A stretch of 64,000 bases of DNA from a virus, in IMG/VR virus record IMGVR_UViG_3300042465_007929, positions 1 through 64,000 of that record; one strand, written 5' to 3'. The notes under the pieces were generated by a model. The model saw only the letters and a program-made list of their open reading frames with translations, did no database searches and was not told where the DNA came from. Position 1 is the stretch's first letter; the number at the start of each line of letters is the position of its first letter. Positions 7,611 through 15,716 of this stretch are shown here, in pieces. The translations under genes were made by a program, and so were the position numbers.

Positions 7611-7944
7611 TTTTAATTCGCGCAATGATTTCTTCACTTCCTTGGATTACTTCAAAAAGAGCATCTGAAGTCTCCACAACAAGCCTTGGCACAGATTTAA
7701 TTCCGTACTTCTTGAATGGAGCTTGGTCATCTTCCATATTAATCAATTCAATTTTATTAATCAAACCTTCTTTTGTTAGTTTTGACTTTAAAAGTTGGCA
7801 AGGTCCACAGAAATTTGCGGTTAGTAGTAATAGTTTATTCATTTTTTTATCTTTTTTAAAAATATTATCCCAATTATCTCTTCCTTGTTTAGAAAGACTT
7901 TTTGATTTAATCAAATCACCCGTAATATCATTCTTCGCTGCCAT
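7600..7944 (-). CDS. Thioredoxin-like protein with fused small phage N-terminal peptide
   Basis: Residues 35-114 form a thioredoxin-like domain with the redox motif CGPC (about 46-49) and the cis-proline strand SVPRLVV (about 84-90). Residues 1-34 (MAAKNDITGDLIKSKSLSKQ and following) resemble a separate small phage protein that is normally free-standing. The junction is a run of seven A just before an internal ATG at 7842; one A fewer would give a stop overlapping that ATG. It is therefore either a real fusion, or two genes joined by an indel or sequencing error. Role: disulfide reduction, perhaps supplying a reductase. Confidence 0.75.
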   Translation of the reverse strand: MAAKNDITGDLIKSKSLSKQGRDNWDNIFKKDKKMNKLLLLTANFCGPCQLLKSKLTKEGLINKIELINMEDDQAPFKKYGIKSVPRLVVETSDALFEVIQGSEEIIARIKNEQ

Positions 7945-7946
7945 TT

Positions 7947-8156
7947 TTATACGAAAGACATTAGTTGCTGTCTAAAATCATTAGATTCTGCAATTACAGA
8001 GTCAATAATCTCTCTTTTCATAACAACATATTTTTTTTCTTTATGGAGTGAGCAAAAGTATTCGAAATAATCTGTAACTTTTTTAAGAGATCCGTTGGTG
8101 TAAACAGTTACTGTTTTCCCATTAGGAAGGATTTGTTCTAAGTGGTATTCTATCAT
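7947..8156 (-). CDS. Small hypothetical protein (69 aa)
   Basis: A compact alpha/beta product (MIEYHLEQILPNGKTVTVYT and following) without recognised motifs. The hairpin at 8171-8196 lies 15 nt before its start codon, so expression may be shaped by that structure. Confidence 0.6.
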   Translation of the reverse strand: MIEYHLEQILPNGKTVTVYTNGSLKKVTDYFEYFCSLHKEKKYVVMKREIIDSVIAESNDFRQQLMSFV

Positions 8157-8170
8157 AATTTTAGAGAGTA

Positions 8171-8196
8171 AAATACCCGCCCTAAAGCGGGTATTT
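8171..8196. terminator. Strong hairpin, possible bidirectional terminator or leader hairpin
   Basis: AAATACCCGC pairs perfectly with GCGGGTATTT around a 6-nt loop. On the plus strand it is followed by a T-rich tract, and on the minus strand by a short TTTT. It sits between a minus-strand promoter (8247-8275) and the start of the gene at 7947-8156, so on the minus strand it is in a leader. Confidence 0.6.
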
Positions 8197-8246
8197 AATT
8201 TTTGTTTTTAATCTAAGATCTTTGATTCTGTGTCTTATATAGAGAT

Positions 8247-8275
8247 AATTTACTCTAGAAATAGCAATTAATCAA
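8247..8275 (-). promoter_or_regulatory. Putative sigma70-type promoter
   Basis: On the minus strand, TTGATT (8270-8275) and TAAATT (8247-8252) are separated by exactly 17 bp. It would drive the minus-strand operon below 8156. Confidence 0.5.
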
Positions 8276-8288
8276 GAACTTTTTAAGA

Positions 8289-8486
8289 TTATTTTCCAGT
8301 ATTTTTCGCCTTGCCAACATTAATGGCAAGAAGATCAATCACTTTATAAGCTTTAGCGAGTTTAGTCCCCTTTTTAGGAGTTGGAGTAACTGCTGCGATA
8401 GCTGAAGCTGCTGCAATAACAGCAGTGGCTGCATTAAACCAAGGTGAAGCTTGAGCCAATTGTATGAGGATAGATATATATTCCAT
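8289..8486 (-). CDS. Small membrane-associated phage protein (65 aa)
   Basis: The N-terminal half is a hydrophobic Ala-rich helix (AATAVIAAASAIAAVTPTP), followed by a basic helical tail ending VIDLLAINVGKAKNTGK. Similar small proteins recur in phage genomes, often near lysis genes, and may be accessory holin-like proteins, but that is inference. The gene ends just before a promoter for downstream genes. Confidence 0.65.
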   Translation of the reverse strand: MEYISILIQLAQASPWFNAATAVIAAASAIAAVTPTPKKGTKLAKAYKVIDLLAINVGKAKNTGK

Positions 8487-8494
8487 GTTATATA

Positions 8495-8752
8495 TTACAC
8501 TAAATTTTCATCTTGTTCAAAAATCGAACTTTCGATCATTTTATAATACTCGTTTGCGAATCTCCCAGTATTATGAATAAAATCAAAAATCCAATTAATA
8601 TCGGCATCATCTTCTATGCCCAACTTTTCAATAAGATCATTAAAAATCTCCTGCTCTTGATCGGCAAGATCAAGAATTTCTACTTTAGCTATCTCGACTA
8701 AAGCCCTGTTTTCTTTTGTTATTTTTTTAGTCATTGGTATAAAATCTGTCAT
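8495..8752 (-). CDS. Small acidic hypothetical protein (about 85 aa)
   Basis: Several starts are possible: TTG/ATG near 8773, ATG at 8752 (preceded by AGAGAAA) and ATG at 8731 (overlapping the upstream stop as ATGACTAA). I use 8752. The product is helical and acidic, with DADINWIFDFIHNTGRF near the middle. Function unknown. Confidence 0.55.
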   Translation of the reverse strand: MTDFIPMTKKITKENRALVEIAKVEILDLADQEQEIFNDLIEKLGIEDDADINWIFDFIHNTGRFANEYYKMIESSIFEQDENLV

Positions 8753-9383
8753 ATTTTTCTCTGTATTCATCAATTTGTGAGACGATTAAAGGATCTTGCG
8801 ATATTTTATAGATGGAGTCAATAAGTTTTTGCTCTTGTGTTGGCAATTCTCTGCGAGTTTTGCGGCAATTGTCTTGAATTTCATTTCGCTGCTTTGCCCA
8901 TACAACTCTTTTTGCTTCAAGTTCTTCATCTGTAAGCTTAACTGGCTTGTCATCTCTTACTAAATCAATAGAAATCATTTGCCCATCTTTAAATAGGGCG
9001 CAGTATTCGAGCCAACCCATTTCATAGCGTTGCCACTCTTTATTTTCGCCACTATTGAATTCAAATTTATCTTCTTTATGATCATATCCTTCATAGAAAT
9101 TAATAGTTCCATGAAAATTAATCTGCTTCCAAGTTCTTGAGATTGTTTCCATATGGCCCATTCGAGCCATAAATGATTCTGAATCTGGAGTCTGAGATTC
9201 AACCCATTCTTTCTCGCACTCTTCATACCAAAGTCTACCATCTGCATCAATCTTATAAAGACTCATGTATTGATCTGGAGTATCTTTTGTTTGGAAAACA
9301 ATATCATCTTTCCATTGATCAAGAAGATCTTGAGGTAAAACTGGAAGTGGATATTCACATTTTAAATAGTCAAACATGCCCAA
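8727..9383 (-). CDS. Conserved phage hypothetical protein (218 aa)
   Basis: The start MGMFDYLKCEYPLP is the hallmark of a widely distributed phage/prophage protein family of unknown function. The N-terminal half is beta-rich with TWKQINFHGTINFYEGY, and the C-terminal third is helical and charged. No catalytic residues are apparent. Confidence 0.75.
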   Translation of the reverse strand: MGMFDYLKCEYPLPVLPQDLLDQWKDDIVFQTKDTPDQYMSLYKIDADGRLWYEECEKEWVESQTPDSESFMARMGHMETISRTWKQINFHGTINFYEGYDHKEDKFEFNSGENKEWQRYEMGWLEYCALFKDGQMISIDLVRDDKPVKLTDEELEAKRVVWAKQRNEIQDNCRKTRRELPTQEQKLIDSIYKISQDPLIVSQIDEYREKYDRFYTND

Positions 9384-9420
9384 AATTACTTTTTCTTTCT
9401 ATTGTTTAGTTTTTGTTGTT

Positions 9421-9443
9421 TAGGTCAAGTCTGACTTGACCTA
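9421..9443. repeat. Perfect 10-bp inverted repeat
   Basis: TAGGTCAAGT and ACTTGACCTA flank a 3-nt centre. There is no U-tract on the proper side for either strand, so it does not look like an intrinsic terminator. It lies in the gap between a minus-strand membrane-protein gene and the MGMFDYL gene, and could be an operator or an mRNA hairpin. Confidence 0.6.
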
Positions 9444-9461
9444 TGATGTAAATTTCAAATA

Positions 9462-9617
9462 TTATTTTATTCTTGCCGCCAAAATTAATCCTAAATTAGC
9501 CATCGCATAGCTTGCCCAGACAATGAACCAAGGCCAATTACCTTTGAAAGCGTAACTTCCAGCTACATAAGCGTAGAGAAAGAAGACAATAAATACTATT
9601 TTTTCTTCTGAGTTCAT
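9462..9617 (-). CDS. Small two-helix membrane protein (51 aa)
   Basis: Two hydrophobic segments (IVFIVFFLYAYVAGSYAF and WFIVWASYAMANLGLILA) are joined by a short GNWPW turn, a layout common in small phage membrane proteins. Its ATG overlaps the stop of the 3D-domain gene by 4 nt. It may be an accessory lysis or membrane protein. Confidence 0.72.
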   Translation of the reverse strand: MNSEEKIVFIVFFLYAYVAGSYAFKGNWPWFIVWASYAMANLGLILAARIK

Positions 9618-9979
9618 TTGGAAACTTCGATTTTCATAAACATAGGGTATTTTCTAATGTATGTCAATGCTTCTTTTTTGTTTTTGCAATAAATATCTAC
9701 GACTATATTCCCCTTGCCAAGTTTGCGAGAAGCTTTACGAGATTTAACTGCTGATCCTGTATCTTGAGCAATAAATGTTTTGCCCATTTTAGGAATGAAT
9801 ATTTTGCTATGATAGCGTATGATCTTAGGATCAACAGCAATAGTTTTATTGCTTTTAGGTCTAGCTCCAGTAGAAGTTTTATGTCCATCCCAATAGTAAG
9901 TTACTCTAGCATTATATGTTTGACCGTAAGCGATATTTGCGCTCGCAAACATTACTAGGATTAATTTTAGTAATTTCAT
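9614..9979 (-). CDS. Secreted 3D-domain (double-psi beta-barrel) protein
   Basis: The ATG at 9979 gives a clear signal peptide, MKLLKLILVMFASANIAYG, with probable cleavage before Gln. It also lies about 36 nt downstream of the -10 box at 10015-10020, whereas an upstream in-frame codon at 10012 would fall before or at the transcription start. The mature part has TYYWDGHKTSTGARP, KTIAVDPKII and FIAQDTGSAV, the 3D-domain pattern related to RlpA and lytic transglycosylase MltA barrels. It probably acts on or binds peptidoglycan in the periplasm. Confidence 0.75.
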   Translation of the reverse strand: MKLLKLILVMFASANIAYGQTYNARVTYYWDGHKTSTGARPKSNKTIAVDPKIIRYHSKIFIPKMGKTFIAQDTGSAVKSRKASRKLGKGNIVVDIYCKNKKEALTYIRKYPMFMKIEVSK

Positions 9980-10014
9980 AATAGTTAATATAGAACACTC
10001 GCTCCATGGCAAAT

Positions 10015-10042
10015 ATTATAGAATACTTTGGGAGATTGTCAA
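10015..10042 (-). promoter_or_regulatory. Sigma70-type promoter, near consensus
   Basis: On the minus strand, TTGACA (10037-10042) and TATAAT (10015-10020) are separated by 16 bp; both hexamers are perfect. It drives the minus-strand operon starting with the 3D-domain gene at 9979. Confidence 0.8.
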
Positions 10043-10065
10043 GCTATTTCGTGTAATAAATTAAA

Positions 10066-10380
10066 ATGCCTCGTCATCTACAGTCTATAATTCATTCTGA
10101 AAAATCTCATTCTGGTTCGATTTGGAGTGGATATAATCAAGAAATTATTGATTTGTGGAATTCTAGCTCTGCACATGCAGATTTTAATGATCATTTAATT
10201 AGGGAATATAATAGAAAAATTGATTTATTCAACCAACCAACAGGTTTGTTTTTTGCTCCTTATGATGCTGGATATAGATTCATAGGATCTTCAATATCTG
10301 CATCCACTATTCCTTCAGATGCCATCTTATTCAACGGCGTAGCATTAACATATAACGGCGAATTTTTAGTATATAATTAA
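10066..10380 (+). CDS. Hypothetical protein ahead of LRR genes (104 aa)
   Basis: First gene of the plus-strand LRR cluster, 4 nt before the first LRR gene. The C-terminal half (YRFIGSSISASTIPSDAILF, then VALTYNGEFLVYN) reads as short beta strands, like a virion-surface tip or small fibre piece. No family recognised. Confidence 0.6.
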   Translation: MPRHLQSIIHSEKSHSGSIWSGYNQEIIDLWNSSSAHADFNDHLIREYNRKIDLFNQPTGLFFAPYDAGYRFIGSSISASTIPSDAILFNGVALTYNGEFLVYN

Positions 10381-10384
10381 TCTC

Positions 10385-11281
10385 ATGTCAATAGATCTTG
10401 GAAATACCCCAGTAGGAACACCGCCGAATCCAACACAGCAAGAACAAATTCGTCTGGCGTTGGACGCTATTACTGATGCTCCTAGTGATGGTGAAAAGTA
10501 TGTGATGCAGGATGGACAATGGGTCTATCTGACTCCTCCGCCAAACAGAGCATATGACATTGATAACATTGTTCTTTTTGAAGAAGCAAGTGACATTATT
10601 CCAAATAATTGGACGAATACTAATCCCGTAGCAGTCGCTAGTGTTGACTTTAAATCAACTCTGACCAGTATCGGAGATGAGGCGTTCTATAGCTGCTCTG
10701 CCCTGACGAGCGTGACGATCCCTAACAGCGTGACCAGCATCGGGGATGATGTGTTCAATAGCTGCTCTGGTTTGACGAGCTTAACCATCGGCAACGGCGT
10801 AACAACTATTGGTAGTGTAAATACAGCATATTCTGGTGCGTTCTATTTATGCACAAGCCTAACGAGCGTGACGATTCCTGACAGCGTCACAAGTCTCGGT
10901 AGTTATTCATTTTATGGCTGTTACGATTTAGTAAGCGTCGTGCTTGGAAATGGATTGACAACTATTAACAACGGTACGTTCCAGTACTGCTCCAGTCTGA
11001 CGAGCATCACGATCCCCAACAGCGTCACCAGCATAGGCAATTATGCGTTCCAAGCCTGCACTGTCTTGACGAGCGTGACGATCCCCAACAGCGTAACTAG
11101 CATCGGACTAAATGCGTTTGCATACAGCGGCCTAACAAGTATCTCTTGCTTGGCAACTACCGCACCAACAATCGGAACTGATGCTTTTTTAAATGTTCTG
11201 GCAACTGAGATTCACGTTCCATTTGGAGCCACTGGATACGGCACAACATATGGTGGCTTGACAGTAATTGCTAATCTTTAA
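10385..11281 (+). CDS. BspA-type leucine-rich-repeat protein, copy 1
   Basis: The 298-aa product has an N-terminal module (about 1-50, starting MSIDLGNTPVGTPP) shared with the next two genes. A DxxxxIIPNNWT linker follows, then 23-residue LRR_5 repeats of the type LTSVTIPNSVTSIGDYAF. A conserved C-terminal cap contains TEIHVPFGATGYGTTYGGLT. No signal peptide or membrane segment is present, so it fits a virion-attached binding protein better than a secreted one. The repeat region looks richer in G+C than the flanks. Function is inferred as host-surface or polymer binding. Confidence 0.8.
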   Translation: MSIDLGNTPVGTPPNPTQQEQIRLALDAITDAPSDGEKYVMQDGQWVYLTPPPNRAYDIDNIVLFEEASDIIPNNWTNTNPVAVASVDFKSTLTSIGDEAFYSCSALTSVTIPNSVTSIGDDVFNSCSGLTSLTIGNGVTTIGSVNTAYSGAFYLCTSLTSVTIPDSVTSLGSYSFYGCYDLVSVVLGNGLTTINNGTFQYCSSLTSITIPNSVTSIGNYAFQACTVLTSVTIPNSVTSIGLNAFAYSGLTSISCLATTAPTIGTDAFLNVLATEIHVPFGATGYGTTYGGLTVIANL

Positions 11282-11310
11282 CACATACAACAATTTTTAA
11301 TTAATTTATT

Positions 11311-12252
11311 ATGGCAATCGATTTAGGAAATACTCCAATAGGAACACCACCCACAACAGGACAAAAGCAACAGATGCGTCAAGCTCTAGTTGCAGTTGGT
11401 AATGCTCCTATTGATGATGAAAAGTATGTTATGTTAGATGGAGAATGGGTCTTCTTGATTCCTAATCAGGCATATGATATTAATAATGTTGTTCTTGTAG
11501 AAGAAACTAGTAATATAATTCCCGACAGTTGGACCAGTGATTATGCTGCTGATGTTACTAGTATACGTTTAATTCCTACATTAACAAGCATCGGAAGTTA
11601 TGCGTTTCAGTCCTGCATTGGCCTGACAAGCGTGACCCTTCCAAACAGCCTTACCAGCATCGGGAGTAATGCGTTCAACTACTGCATCAGCCTGACGAGC
11701 ATAACGATCCCCAATAGCGTCACTAGCATCGGGAGTGATGCGTTTAGTTACTGCGGTCTAACAAGTATCACTGTACCCGCTAGCGTAACTAGCATTGGGA
11801 GTACAGCGTTTGGATACAACCCCAGCCTAACAAGCGCAATTATTAATAATGGCGTTCCATATATTTCCGACGAAATGTTCGGAGGTTGTGGTAACTTAAC
11901 GAGTGTCACTATACCCAACAGCGTCACCTACATCGGAGATTATTCGTTCGGAGGCTGTGGTAGCTTGACGAGTGTGACGATACCAGCCAGTGTAACTATT
12001 CTCAGGTCACAGGCGTTCAAAAGCTGCACTGGCCTGACGAGCGTGACGATCCCTAACAGCGTCACTAGCATCGGACTAGATGCGTTCCAAAACTGCGCCA
12101 GTCTAAGCAGTATCTCTTGCTTGGCAACTACCGCACCAACAATCGGAACTGATGCTTTCTTTGGCGTTTTGGCAACTGAGATTCATGTCCCAATTGGAGC
12201 CACTGGATATGGAACAACGTATGGAGGACTAACAGTCATCGCAGATCTTTGA
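11311..12252 (+). CDS. BspA-type leucine-rich-repeat protein, copy 2
   Basis: The 313-aa product has the same three-part plan as its neighbours: shared N-terminal module (MAIDLGNTPIGTPP), LRR_5 repeats of about 23 residues, and the C-terminal cap. Repeat number and some repeat sequences differ from copy 1, including a non-consensus unit around ISDEMFGGCGNLTS. It is a tandem duplicate that has diverged by repeat gain, loss or exchange. Confidence 0.8.
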   Translation: MAIDLGNTPIGTPPTTGQKQQMRQALVAVGNAPIDDEKYVMLDGEWVFLIPNQAYDINNVVLVEETSNIIPDSWTSDYAADVTSIRLIPTLTSIGSYAFQSCIGLTSVTLPNSLTSIGSNAFNYCISLTSITIPNSVTSIGSDAFSYCGLTSITVPASVTSIGSTAFGYNPSLTSAIINNGVPYISDEMFGGCGNLTSVTIPNSVTYIGDYSFGGCGSLTSVTIPASVTILRSQAFKSCTGLTSVTIPNSVTSIGLDAFQNCASLSSISCLATTAPTIGTDAFFGVLATEIHVPIGATGYGTTYGGLTVIADL

Positions 12253-12283
12253 CGCACATAACAATTTTTAACTTATACTTATC

Positions 12284-13624
12284 ATGGCAATCGATTTAGG
12301 AAATACACCAGTAGGAACACCACCTACATTAGGACAGCAGCAGCAAATACGCGACGCGACTGGCATGATTACTTTTCCGCAAAATGACGGTAAGAAATAT
12401 GTTCGTCTAAATGAAGAATGGGTTCTATTGGCTGTTTATGCGGAGAGTACAGTCTATGACTCAGGCGATGCGGTTGTTTTCACGGAAGCAAGCAATGCTA
12501 TTCCAGATGCTTGGACGTTTAGTGATCGTGAGGCAGTCGCTAGTGTTGACTTTAAATCAACTCTGACCAGCATCGGGAATAATGCGTTCAACTACTGCTC
12601 TGGCCTGACGAGCATTACAATTCCTAATAGCGTGACCAGTCTCGGAGAGGGAGCGTTCTGGGGCTGCTCTGGCTTGACGAGTGTGACGATCCCTAATAGC
12701 GTGACCAGCCTTGGGAGTAGAGCGTTCTATGACTGTGGTGGCCTGACGAGTGTGACGATTGGCAGCGGCGTTACAACGATTAGCAGTAGTGCGTTTGGTT
12801 ACTGCGGCCTAACGAGCCTAACTATCCCCAACAGTGTCACTAGCATCGCGTATGGGGCGTTCTACAGTTGCACTTCCCTGACGAGCGTGACGATCCCGAA
12901 CAGCGTCACTAGCATCGGCGATTATGCATTCTATCGATGCTCTAGCCTGACGAGCGTGACAATCCCCGACAGCGTCACCAGCATCGGGAGTTATGCGTTC
13001 TATGCTTGCTCTGCCCTAACCAGCGTAACAATTCCTAGCAGCGTTACAACGATTGGCAGTAATGCGTTTGGTTACTGCAATAGCCTGACAAACGTGACCA
13101 TCGGTAGCGGCGTTACCAACATCGGGAGTTATTCATTCTATAATTGTGTTAGTCTAACTGCAATCACGGTTAGTTCACTTAATCTTATATATTCAAGTGT
13201 AGATGGAGTTTTATTCGACAAGGATCAAATTACTCTACTTCAATATCCAGAAGGCAACCCCGAATTAACATATTCTATACCCAATAGTGTCATAATTTTA
13301 GAAGGCAATGCTTTCGCTAATTGCCATAACCTGACGAGCGTGATAATTCCCAATAGCGTCACCACCATCGAGACTGCCGCGTTCTTCAACGCCTCTAGCC
13401 TGACAAGCGTGACGATTGGTAGCGGCGTGACCAGCATCGGGGGTCAGGCGTTCTATGGATGCACTAGTCTAAACTATATCGCTTGTTTGGCAACTAACGC
13501 TCCAACAATCCCAATCGACGATGGTGTTTTCGGCAATATTCTGGCAACTGAGATTCATGTTCCAATTGGAGCTACTGGATATGGTACAATTTATGGTGGA
13601 TTAAATGTAGTTCAGGACATATAA
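12284..13624 (+). CDS. BspA-type leucine-rich-repeat protein, copy 3 (longest)
   Basis: The 446-aa product keeps the shared N-terminal module and the C-terminal cap, with more LRR_5 units than copies 1 and 2. One interruption near residues 295-330 (SSVDGVLFDKDQITLLQYP) is the typical BspA insertion seen in bacterial and protist LRR_5 surface proteins. The gene lies 10 nt before the sulfotransferase gene, so the cluster may be one transcript. Confidence 0.8.
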   Translation: MAIDLGNTPVGTPPTLGQQQQIRDATGMITFPQNDGKKYVRLNEEWVLLAVYAESTVYDSGDAVVFTEASNAIPDAWTFSDREAVASVDFKSTLTSIGNNAFNYCSGLTSITIPNSVTSLGEGAFWGCSGLTSVTIPNSVTSLGSRAFYDCGGLTSVTIGSGVTTISSSAFGYCGLTSLTIPNSVTSIAYGAFYSCTSLTSVTIPNSVTSIGDYAFYRCSSLTSVTIPDSVTSIGSYAFYACSALTSVTIPSSVTTIGSNAFGYCNSLTNVTIGSGVTNIGSYSFYNCVSLTAITVSSLNLIYSSVDGVLFDKDQITLLQYPEGNPELTYSIPNSVIILEGNAFANCHNLTSVIIPNSVTTIETAAFFNASSLTSVTIGSGVTSIGGQAFYGCTSLNYIACLATNAPTIPIDDGVFGNILATEIHVPIGATGYGTIYGGLNVVQDI

Positions 13625-13633
13625 TATAAATAT

Positions 13634-14431
13634 ATGAATAAAAAAATACATTTTGTTAGCGGTCTTCCTCGTGCGTGTTCTACATTAGTCTGCAATCTTC
13701 TGGCTCAAAATCCAGAAGTTCATGCCACAGCGACTAGTCCTCTTCATGAGATTGGATATATCGCTAGAAAGGTATTCCAGACTGAAGAAGCTAAAGCAAT
13801 CGGCGGCAAGACTTTAGAGAAGATGTATTTTGATTATGTTCGCGGAGGTTGTTCTCACGCATTTGATTCGCTCACTGATCGTCCAATCGTCGCAGATAAA
13901 TGTCGTTCTTATATCGGTCATCTAGATCAACTATTTCAGATTTGGCCAGACGCAAAAGTAATCGTACCAGTGCGAGATGTGAGAGGTATCATTTGCTCCA
14001 TGGAAAAGATTCGCCGCAAACATCCTTCTCCGTTTAATGGCTTCGAAGAAGCAAACCCAGCGAACTTTACGACTATCGAGAAGCGAGTTCAAGGTTGGTT
14101 ATCTTCAGCCCCAGTCGGTATCGCCATCGAAAGACTTCATGAGGCAGTTACTCGCTTCAAAGATCGTTTACATTTTGTGAATGCCGATAAACTTACAGCA
14201 TCGCCTGATAAGGAAATGGCTAAAGTTTGGAGCTACTTAGGTCTAAACTTTAATGATCATGATTTCGAAAACGTCGAGCAATATACTGAAGAATATGATG
14301 TAGGATGGCCATATGGCGACCACAATATCAGATCAACTATTCGCCCACTTGAATTAGACTACAACGAAATTCTAGGAAAACAACTATCAACAACACTCAA
14401 AGAGAAATTTAACTGGATCAACACACTATGA
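13634..14431 (+). CDS. Sulfotransferase-family protein
   Basis: The 265-aa protein has the two PAPS-binding signatures of sulfotransferases: a 5'-phosphosulfate loop, SGLPRACSTLV (about 9-19), and a 3'-phosphate motif, VPVRDVRGIICSMEKI (about 114-129). It should move sulfate from PAPS to a hydroxyl or amine; phage members have no well-defined acceptor. It lies between the LRR genes and another plus-strand gene with 4-nt overlap. Together with the glycosyltransferases elsewhere here, it suggests modification of surface glycans or of a virion protein. Confidence 0.82.
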   Translation: MNKKIHFVSGLPRACSTLVCNLLAQNPEVHATATSPLHEIGYIARKVFQTEEAKAIGGKTLEKMYFDYVRGGCSHAFDSLTDRPIVADKCRSYIGHLDQLFQIWPDAKVIVPVRDVRGIICSMEKIRRKHPSPFNGFEEANPANFTTIEKRVQGWLSSAPVGIAIERLHEAVTRFKDRLHFVNADKLTASPDKEMAKVWSYLGLNFNDHDFENVEQYTEEYDVGWPYGDHNIRSTIRPLELDYNEILGKQLSTTLKEKFNWINTL

Positions 14432-14916
14432 AATTTGCAATATTAGGACCACAAGGAGCGGTATTAACCGTTAAAGACACAGCGCCAACATTATCAAGCG
14501 ACTCTCAACAGAGTTTTGTGAAGATATCATCAACATTAGCGACCACTATTCTAAAGGGTAAACAAGCTGAACCCAAAGTTCTTTATTTTTATGAAAATGG
14601 AAAATTCGTAACATTTCAAGAGCGTATGGAGTCAAGACGTTTGGCTGCTCAATTAAATTCATTAAATGCTATGCCTTTATCAAAAAAGATTGAACTTGGC
14701 GAATCACATGTTGAGAAACAAGGATTTGGTGCAGCTCGTCTAGTTACTTGTATGGATCTATTATTACAAGCAAAAGAAACTAATACTATTGCTCAAAAGC
14801 CTAAACTTGTTGCTGTTTATCAATGGTTACAAGAAGTTAAAGCTACAGCGCTTGCTGGATCAATTACTTTTACCTCATCTCCGTTTACGTTTGAGGAAGT
14901 ATTGTCCGAAGCATAA
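14428..14916 (+). CDS. Hypothetical protein (162 aa)
   Basis: It overlaps the sulfotransferase gene by 4 nt (ATGA), so it is co-translated with it. The product has a beta-rich N-terminus (MKFAILGPQGAVLTVKD) and a helical, charged middle. No domain recognised. It ends the plus-strand cluster. Confidence 0.65.
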   Translation: MKFAILGPQGAVLTVKDTAPTLSSDSQQSFVKISSTLATTILKGKQAEPKVLYFYENGKFVTFQERMESRRLAAQLNSLNAMPLSKKIELGESHVEKQGFGAARLVTCMDLLLQAKETNTIAQKPKLVAVYQWLQEVKATALAGSITFTSSPFTFEEVLSEA

Positions 14917-14938
14917 ATAAATAAAGTGGAGCGGAATG

Positions 14939-15595
14939 TCAGAGCAAGGTATAAGATTTGATGAAAATTATACATTTTTCAAGAAAAATCGGAAAATCAT
15001 TTCTTTTTTTATGATTTAAATCTTTAGATGAAATTCTCATTATATTCCAACCATTTTTTATTAAATTTGAATCTCTAATAGTATCTTTTGTTTTATCATG
15101 CCATTTTATACCATCATATTCTATATTTATTTTGTAATCTGGTAAAGCTATATCCAGATAAATATTATCGACTTTATATTCTTGTTGTAATTCTGGAAAT
15201 GTTTTCTTTAATTCTTCAAATAAGACATTTTGCCAATAAGATTTTTTGCCAGCACATTTTCTATTTGGATGCTTTTCAGGATTTAATTTAAAAAATTCTT
15301 TTTTTGATAAAGACATTTTTAATTTACTTTCATCGCTTCTTTTTGAACCAAGATTTTTTAAAGATAAAGATTTTTTTCTTTCAAGAGTCCAACCTTCTTT
15401 AAGTTTTTGCTTTCTATCTTCAGTACAAGGCAAAGTTTTTTTACCTTTCATTGGAGATATTCTGCCAGTTGCTTTTTGACTTCTTATCAAATTGATTTCT
15501 TCAGTCCAAATTCTTGAATTAGCGCAAGATCTGGAACAAAAAACACCACTACCAAATGTTCCATCATGATCTATATTACATTTTTTGCATTGCAT
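14939..15595 (-). CDS. Homing endonuclease, zinc finger plus VSR/EDxHD-like nuclease (218 aa)
   Basis: The N-terminus has a short treble-clef-like finger (CKKCN and CSRSCANS). A basic linker with repeated KK/SLK elements follows, then a nuclease-like C-terminus with DIALPDYKINIEYDGIKWH, NLIKNGWNIMRIS and a Lys/Arg tail. This is the layout of VSR-like PD-(D/E)XK or EDxHD phage homing endonucleases. It lies at the edge of the tRNA array, between the sulfotransferase cluster and tRNA-Gly. A related enzyme sits at 16580-17284. Confidence 0.7.
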   Translation of the reverse strand: MQCKKCNIDHDGTFGSGVFCSRSCANSRIWTEEINLIRSQKATGRISPMKGKKTLPCTEDRKQKLKEGWTLERKKSLSLKNLGSKRSDESKLKMSLSKKEFFKLNPEKHPNRKCAGKKSYWQNVLFEELKKTFPELQQEYKVDNIYLDIALPDYKINIEYDGIKWHDKTKDTIRDSNLIKNGWNIMRISSKDLNHKKRNDFPIFLEKCIIFIKSYTLL

Positions 15596-15637
15596 ATAAT
15601 TATTTACACAATCGAACTAACTTTATGAATTAAAAAA

Positions 15638-15712
15638 TGGTGCGTTATGTGGTAGTCGAAACCACGCTACTAGAGTGGAAGTCTAGTGTGCTACCGTAAC
15701 ACTTATAACGCA
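15638..15712 (-). tRNA. tRNA-Gly, anticodon TCC
   Basis: Acceptor TGCGTTA pairs with TAACGCA, the anticodon loop is CTTCCAC and the T-arm has GTGGT/ACCAC around TTCGACT. The CCA end is encoded. It reads GGA and probably GGG. Confidence 0.9.
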
Positions 15713-15716
15713 AAAT

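Noticed and set aside
9421-9443. Intrinsic terminator
   Set aside because: The inverted repeat lacks a U-tract on the proper side for either strand.
10600-13500. CRISPR-like array from the regular repeats
   Set aside because: The repeats are 69-nt coding units in frame with the LRR proteins, not 20-40-nt repeats with unrelated spacers.
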